A stretch of 21,473 nt of DNA from Clostridium sp. CAG:1219. GTDB lineage: Bacteria; Bacillota; Clostridia; TANB77; CAG-465. Location: positions 1 through 21,473 of the forward strand of contig HF996728.1 in the NCBI GenBank assembly GCA_000433335.1, in the 5' to 3' direction. Below, piece after piece: positions 17,908-21,473 of the stretch (the first letter of the stretch is position 1; the number at the start of each line of letters is the position of its first letter). The notes below the pieces were generated by a model. The model had not been told where the DNA came from and searched no databases. It saw nothing but the letters and a program-made list of their open reading frames with translations. A program made the position numbers and the translations under genes.

Positions 17908-18354
17908 CTACAATCCAATTACTACTAATTTTAATTTTGCTATAATTCCTTCATACAATTTTATATCAACACTATATGAGCCCACTTGTTTTATTGGATT
18001 TTTTATGATTACTTTCTTTTTATCTATTTCTACTCCAATTTTCTCACATACAGCATCTGCTATATCTTTTTCGGTAACACTACCGAAAAGCTTTCCACCT
18101 TCACCAAGTTTATGTCTAAATTCTATGTATGATTTTTCTATTTTTTCTTTCTTTGCGTTTGCATCTTTTATTTCTTCTTGTTTTTTATATTTTATTGCAT
18201 CTGTTTTTCCCTTGGCCTCATTTACAGATTTATTATCAGCAAGTACTGCAATTTTTTTTGGAAGTAAGAAATTTCTTGCATATCCTTCTGATACTTCTAT
18301 TATCTGTAATTTTTTTCCAAGTCCTTTTACATCTTGATTTAATACTACCTTCAT
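17908..18354 (-). CDS. rplI: 50S ribosomal protein L9
   Basis: L9 binds 23S rRNA near the L1 stalk and helps maintain the reading frame. The N-terminal signature MKVVLNQDVKGLGKK and the GYARNFLLPKKIAV segment are typical. A long charged connecting helix follows, then the C-terminal domain with GKLFGSVTEKDIADAV. The frame is open to a TTG at 18369, but that codon forms part of the GGAGGTA ribosome binding site. The ATG at 18354, 8 bases after GGAGG, gives 148 residues, the family's normal length. It lies 26 bases after gdpP and 10 bases before dnaB. Confidence 0.98.
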   Translation of the reverse strand: MKVVLNQDVKGLGKKLQIIEVSEGYARNFLLPKKIAVLADNKSVNEAKGKTDAIKYKKQEEIKDANAKKEKIEKSYIEFRHKLGEGGKLFGSVTEKDIADAVCEKIGVEIDKKKVIIKNPIKQVGSYSVDIKLYEGIIAKLKLVVIGL

Positions 18355-18380
18355 ATTAACTACCTCCAAATTAATAAAAT

Positions 18381-20336
18381 CTACTCTCCAAAATATTCAT
18401 TTATTGAATCTAATAATTTTTCTTTAGCTTCCTCAATACTAACACCAGCGATCTGAGCTCCAGCAAAGGTTAAATGACCTCCACCACCTATTTTTTCTAA
18501 TATAGATTGCACATTTATATCTCCCATAGATCTTCCTGAAATCATTATTATATTTTCTACTCTACACAAAACAAATGATGCAATTATACCAGAAATAGAA
18601 AGCAATTCGTCCGCTGCTTGGGCTGCTATTATAGGCATTTCTTTATATTCTTCCTCCGTAGTAGAAACTGCAATCTTTCCTTTTATGATTTCTGCATTTT
18701 TTACTATATCTACTTTAGCAATATATGTTTCAAAGTCACTTTGGAAAATTTGTTTAACATCAGTTAGGTCTATTCCAAATTTTTTTAAATATGCTGCCAC
18801 TTCAAAAGTTCTAACGCCAGTTTTAAACATAAAGTTTTTTGTATCTACTACAATACCTGCATATATTACTTCTGCCTCTTCTGGCAAAAGTTTTATATCG
18901 TTTAGGTACATTAGTATTTCAGTTACAAGTTCGGAAGTAGATGATGCATATATCTCATGATATGTTAAAAAAGCATTTTCAATAAATTCAGTTCCTCTTC
19001 TATGATGATCAATAATAATTACCTTTTCAAATTCATCTAAAATGTCAGAATATGATAAGTAAGATTTTTTGTGTGTATCTACTACAAATAAAACACTGTT
19101 TTGTGAGTTTATTTTCTTTATGTCCTCTTTAGTTACAAAAACATCATCATAGTTGCCTGTTTCTTTTACCTTTTGTATTACTGTTTTTGTACTTGAATTA
19201 CACTTTGTATCTACAACTATATATACACTTTTATTAAAATGTTTAGCAATTTTAGCTATACCTACTGCTGCACCTATACAATCTATATCTGTATTTTTAT
19301 GTCCTACAATATAAACGCTATCACATTTTTCAATAGTTTCTTTAACCGCTTGAGATATTGTTCTTGCTCTTACCTTACTTGTTTTTTCAATTCCTATATT
19401 AGTTCCACCATAAAAATCAAATTTCTTATCTCTTTTTATAACTGTTTGATCTCCACCTCTACCAAGAGCTATATCAAGTGCAGAAGATGCAGACTTATAT
19501 CGCTCGTCTAAAGTAGACTCAATATATGACATTCCAATAGAAATAGTGACAACGAGCTTAGATTCCTGAGTGACTTTTTTTACTTCTTCTAGTATCAAAA
19601 AAGAATCCTCTTCCATCTTTTTTACATATTGTCTCTCTACAAATATAACATATTTATCTTTGTCTATCTTAGTTATTATCCCTTTATTTTCTGAAATAAA
19701 ATCAGCAAGTACTTTAGTGATCTTAGAAGCTATTTCTGCCTTTTTTACTTCGTCTAATCCCTGCATAGTCTCATCATAGTTATCAAGCGATATTATTCCA
19801 ACAGCAATTTTAGTATCTTCTAAGATATTTTTTAATTTATCTTCTTCAGTTTTATCTATATAAGTAATAAGCATAGTATCCTGAGCTAAAAATTTCACTT
19901 TATTTCCTATGGCTAAATATTTATCGCCATTACCTATATCTACTGTAATATCTTTGCTATCTTTTTGTTTTTCTATTGCAAGAGCTGTATCTATAATTAT
20001 TTCTTTTGGAATCAGATGAGAGGCCATATTATTCTGCCATACCACATCTGTTGGAAGAGCCACTATAGCCATAGGTAAATTTACAAGATCCAAACTAGTT
20101 TTTAATCCTAGATTTATTGATTCTGAAAGTTCATTTATTCTATTCTTTCTTTCCTTAAATTCCTTTATGCACATATATATGCATACAATGGTAGTTACAA
20201 AAACTATTGATATTCCAACAAAAAATGTAATCCTATTTATACAGGCAATGACACTTGATATAAGTATTATTGCACACATGTAAATTATTTGTACGGAAAA
20301 TACATTAAGTTTTATATTTTTTATTCCTTTACTCAC
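18381..20336 (-). CDS. gdpP: Cyclic-di-AMP phosphodiesterase GdpP
   Basis: GdpP hydrolyses c-di-AMP to pApA and so affects wall and potassium homeostasis. The 651 residues comprise two membrane segments (about 14-33 and 36-56), a PAS-like region (about 78-160), a degenerate GGDEF domain (about 170-300, with LGRGGDQTVIK in place of an active GGDEF) and a DHH/DHHA1 phosphodiesterase (about 340-651). Catalytic motifs are VGHKNTDID (345-352), VVDTH (418-422), the DHH of IIDHH (443-445), GIVVDTKNF (494-502) and GGGGHLTFAGAQ (617-628). The more usual GHKNPDMD reads GHKNTDID here, but the metal-binding His and Asp remain. The start is GTG with AAGGAGAT close upstream. It is the first gene of the operon with rplI, dnaB, tilS and ftsH. 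Confidence 0.97.
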   Translation of the reverse strand: MSKGIKNIKLNVFSVQIIYMCAIILISSVIACINRITFFVGISIVFVTTIVCIYMCIKEFKERKNRINELSESINLGLKTSLDLVNLPMAIVALPTDVVWQNNMASHLIPKEIIIDTALAIEKQKDSKDITVDIGNGDKYLAIGNKVKFLAQDTMLITYIDKTEEDKLKNILEDTKIAVGIISLDNYDETMQGLDEVKKAEIASKITKVLADFISENKGIITKIDKDKYVIFVERQYVKKMEEDSFLILEEVKKVTQESKLVVTISIGMSYIESTLDERYKSASSALDIALGRGGDQTVIKRDKKFDFYGGTNIGIEKTSKVRARTISQAVKETIEKCDSVYIVGHKNTDIDCIGAAVGIAKIAKHFNKSVYIVVDTKCNSSTKTVIQKVKETGNYDDVFVTKEDIKKINSQNSVLFVVDTHKKSYLSYSDILDEFEKVIIIDHHRRGTEFIENAFLTYHEIYASSTSELVTEILMYLNDIKLLPEEAEVIYAGIVVDTKNFMFKTGVRTFEVAAYLKKFGIDLTDVKQIFQSDFETYIAKVDIVKNAEIIKGKIAVSTTEEEYKEMPIIAAQAADELLSISGIIASFVLCRVENIIMISGRSMGDINVQSILEKIGGGGHLTFAGAQIAGVSIEEAKEKLLDSINEYFGE

Positions 20337-20374
20337 TTTTATCTCCTTAAAAATAAGTCTATTTACGCCACTAT

Positions 20375-20403
20375 ATTTTACTATTTTTTTTACGTTTTGT
20401 CAA
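20375..20403 (-). promoter_or_regulatory. Promoter of the gdpP-rplI-dnaB-tilS-ftsH operon
   Basis: The minus strand reads a perfect TTGACA (20398-20403), a 17-base spacer containing an A8 run, and TAAAAT (20375-20380). Transcription would start near 20368, about 30 bases before the gdpP GTG codon. No other strong promoter is obvious in the tight junctions downstream. Confidence 0.75.
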
Positions 20404-20418
20404 GAAATATAAAGCTGC

Positions 20419-20451
20419 AAAAAAGCAAGCAAAGATTGTATCTTTACTTGC
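20419..20451 (-). terminator. Terminator of the cation exporter gene
   Basis: A 12-base stem (20425-20436 with 20440-20451) with a three-base loop lies 7 bases past the stop codon of the exporter gene. The single plus-strand mismatch (C20430 against A20446) is a G-U pair in the minus-strand transcript. A U6 run follows (20419-20424). It insulates the gdpP promoter. Confidence 0.85.
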
Positions 20452-20458
20452 AAATAAG

Positions 20459-21319
20459 CTATTTGGGATTTACATGAATATTAATATCTATTATACTCTT
20501 AAATTTTTCATACAGCTTTTTTTCAATTTTATCAATATATTCATGAACCTCACTTAAAGATTTTTCTTTATCCATTGATATTTCTATAATTGCCAAATAC
20601 TTGTCTCCTACTGGACTTATATAGAATTTATCAATAGATTTTGTTTCCTTAAAATTTTGAACTTCTCTTTTTGCCTCATCTATAAAATTACTCTGAGTGT
20701 CAATTAATACTAAACACGCTGGATATATTATCTTTATTGCAACTATTACTATCCATATAGATATTAGTATTCCTATTATGCCATCAACAAAATAAAATCC
20801 AAATTTGCTACATATTATTCCAATTAATACTCCAAATGTAACAAACATATCATTTCTATGATCTTCCATATTACATCTTATTAATATACTGTCAGTCTTC
20901 TTATATTGTGATTTTGAGTATATCATTAAGGAAAACTTTACCAAAATAGTAACTACACAAACCAATATTAAAAATATTGAAACATTAACCGTACTATTTG
21001 ACATCATGCTTAATATAGCATTTTTAATCATTGTAATGGAAGCAATTATCATTGAAATTCCTACTAGTGCTGCAAAAATATATTCTGCCTTTCCATGGCC
21101 ATATGGATGTTCCTTATCTCCTGGTTTTGACGCCACTTTAATTCCTATAATTGAAACTAAAGACGCTACTATATCCCCTGCACTATTAACAGCATCAGCT
21201 ATAAGAGATTGACTAGAGCTTATTAGGCCAAATATCATTTTTATAACAAGAAGTAAAAGATTAAACGAAAAACTAATGGCGCTAACTTTTTTAACATTTT
21301 TTACTTTTTCTTCGGTCAA
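20459..21319 (-). CDS. Cation diffusion facilitator family exporter
   Basis: This 286-residue membrane protein belongs to the CDF family, which exports divalent metals against protons. About six membrane segments fall within 12-205, followed by a cytoplasmic domain (about 208-286) with the expected alternating strand and helix pattern. The transport site falls at the YiiP positions: N45 and D49 in helix 2, D153 and D157 in helix 5. Zinc exporters generally have His at one or both first positions, whereas N/D at both is reported for manganese exporters such as MntE, so manganese is my inference. The loop HPYGHGKAEY (71-80) is a family signature. The start is TTG with AAAGGAGGG six bases upstream. 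It seems monocistronic, with a terminator on each side; I saw no convincing promoter or regulator site. Confidence 0.93.
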   Translation of the reverse strand: MTEEKVKNVKKVSAISFSFNLLLLVIKMIFGLISSSQSLIADAVNSAGDIVASLVSIIGIKVASKPGDKEHPYGHGKAEYIFAALVGISMIIASITMIKNAILSMMSNSTVNVSIFLILVCVVTILVKFSLMIYSKSQYKKTDSILIRCNMEDHRNDMFVTFGVLIGIICSKFGFYFVDGIIGILISIWIVIVAIKIIYPACLVLIDTQSNFIDEAKREVQNFKETKSIDKFYISPVGDKYLAIIEISMDKEKSLSEVHEYIDKIEKKLYEKFKSIIDINIHVNPK

Positions 21320-21418
21320 AGTTTTCCCTCCTTTATAAAGTTAAGTATAATTTATTATATTACTAATTATAATACATTAGTTACTTTTTTATATATAAAA
21401 TACTTTTATTATATGAGA

Positions 21419-21455
21419 AAATAGAAAATCAGCGAAATATGCTAATTTTCTATTT
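21419..21455 (-). terminator. Terminator of a gene beyond the right edge
   Basis: An 11-base stem (21419-21429 with 21445-21455) continues with three more pairs around a seven-base loop. The C21430/A21444 mismatch is a G-U pair only in the minus-strand RNA, which points to a minus-strand gene ending to the right. The U tract after the stem is weak. Confidence 0.5.
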
Positions 21456-21473
21456 AATTATTTAATTATTAAT

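Noticed and set aside
21320..21418. Promoter for the cation exporter
   Set aside because: Several TATAAT-like boxes occur in this AT-rich gap, but none has a good -35 at 16-18 bases.

Overview
This is a stretch of very AT-rich chromosome from a low-GC Gram-positive bacterium. I infer a member of the Clostridia, probably an uncultured or gut lineage. The inference rests on Firmicute-type RpoB and RpoC, a GdpP-rplI-dnaB cluster, a class B sortase-like protein, a CwlD-like amidase, strong GGAGG-type ribosome binding sites and frequent TTG or GTG starts. The genes read with the standard bacterial code, and TGA acts as a stop. There are no rRNA genes, insertion sequences, CRISPR arrays or phage genes; most of the window is core genome.

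Layout from left to right. Positions 1-7357 hold rpoB then rpoC on the minus strand, with a terminator at the far left. The pair has its own promoter region (about 7358-7630) and is not preceded by rplJ-rplL. A tRNA-Arg(ACG) gene on the plus strand follows, with its own promoter and terminator. It converges on tadA, the deaminase family that makes inosine-34 in this tRNA. Beyond tadA lies a CwlD-like cell-wall amidase broken by a one-base frameshift at its first zinc-binding histidine. Positions 9128-11196 carry the only plus-strand protein operon: a consensus promoter, a 44-residue peptide gene and a 603-residue coiled-coil, glutamine-rich protein of unknown function. A bidirectional hairpin terminator separates it from the next unit.

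On the minus strand comes a three-gene unit: sortase-like protein, NUDIX hydrolase, trpS. The sortase-like protein keeps the class B fold signature but lacks all three catalytic residues. A five-gene unit follows: gdpP, rplI, dnaB, tilS, ftsH. It runs from a promoter near 20400 to a terminator near 13670 with very tight or overlapping junctions. It joins c-di-AMP turnover, a ribosomal protein, the replicative helicase, tRNA-Ile lysidine synthesis and membrane proteolysis. The right end holds a cation diffusion facilitator exporter whose metal site looks manganese-like, and then a terminator for a gene outside the window.

The items I consider most worth a second look are the apparently catalytically dead sortase, the isolated coiled-coil operon with a dyad over its -10 box, the amidase frameshift, and the tRNA-Arg(ACG)/tadA pairing. 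I did not find a clear multi-gene novel system. Database searches, structure prediction and expression data were not available to me.
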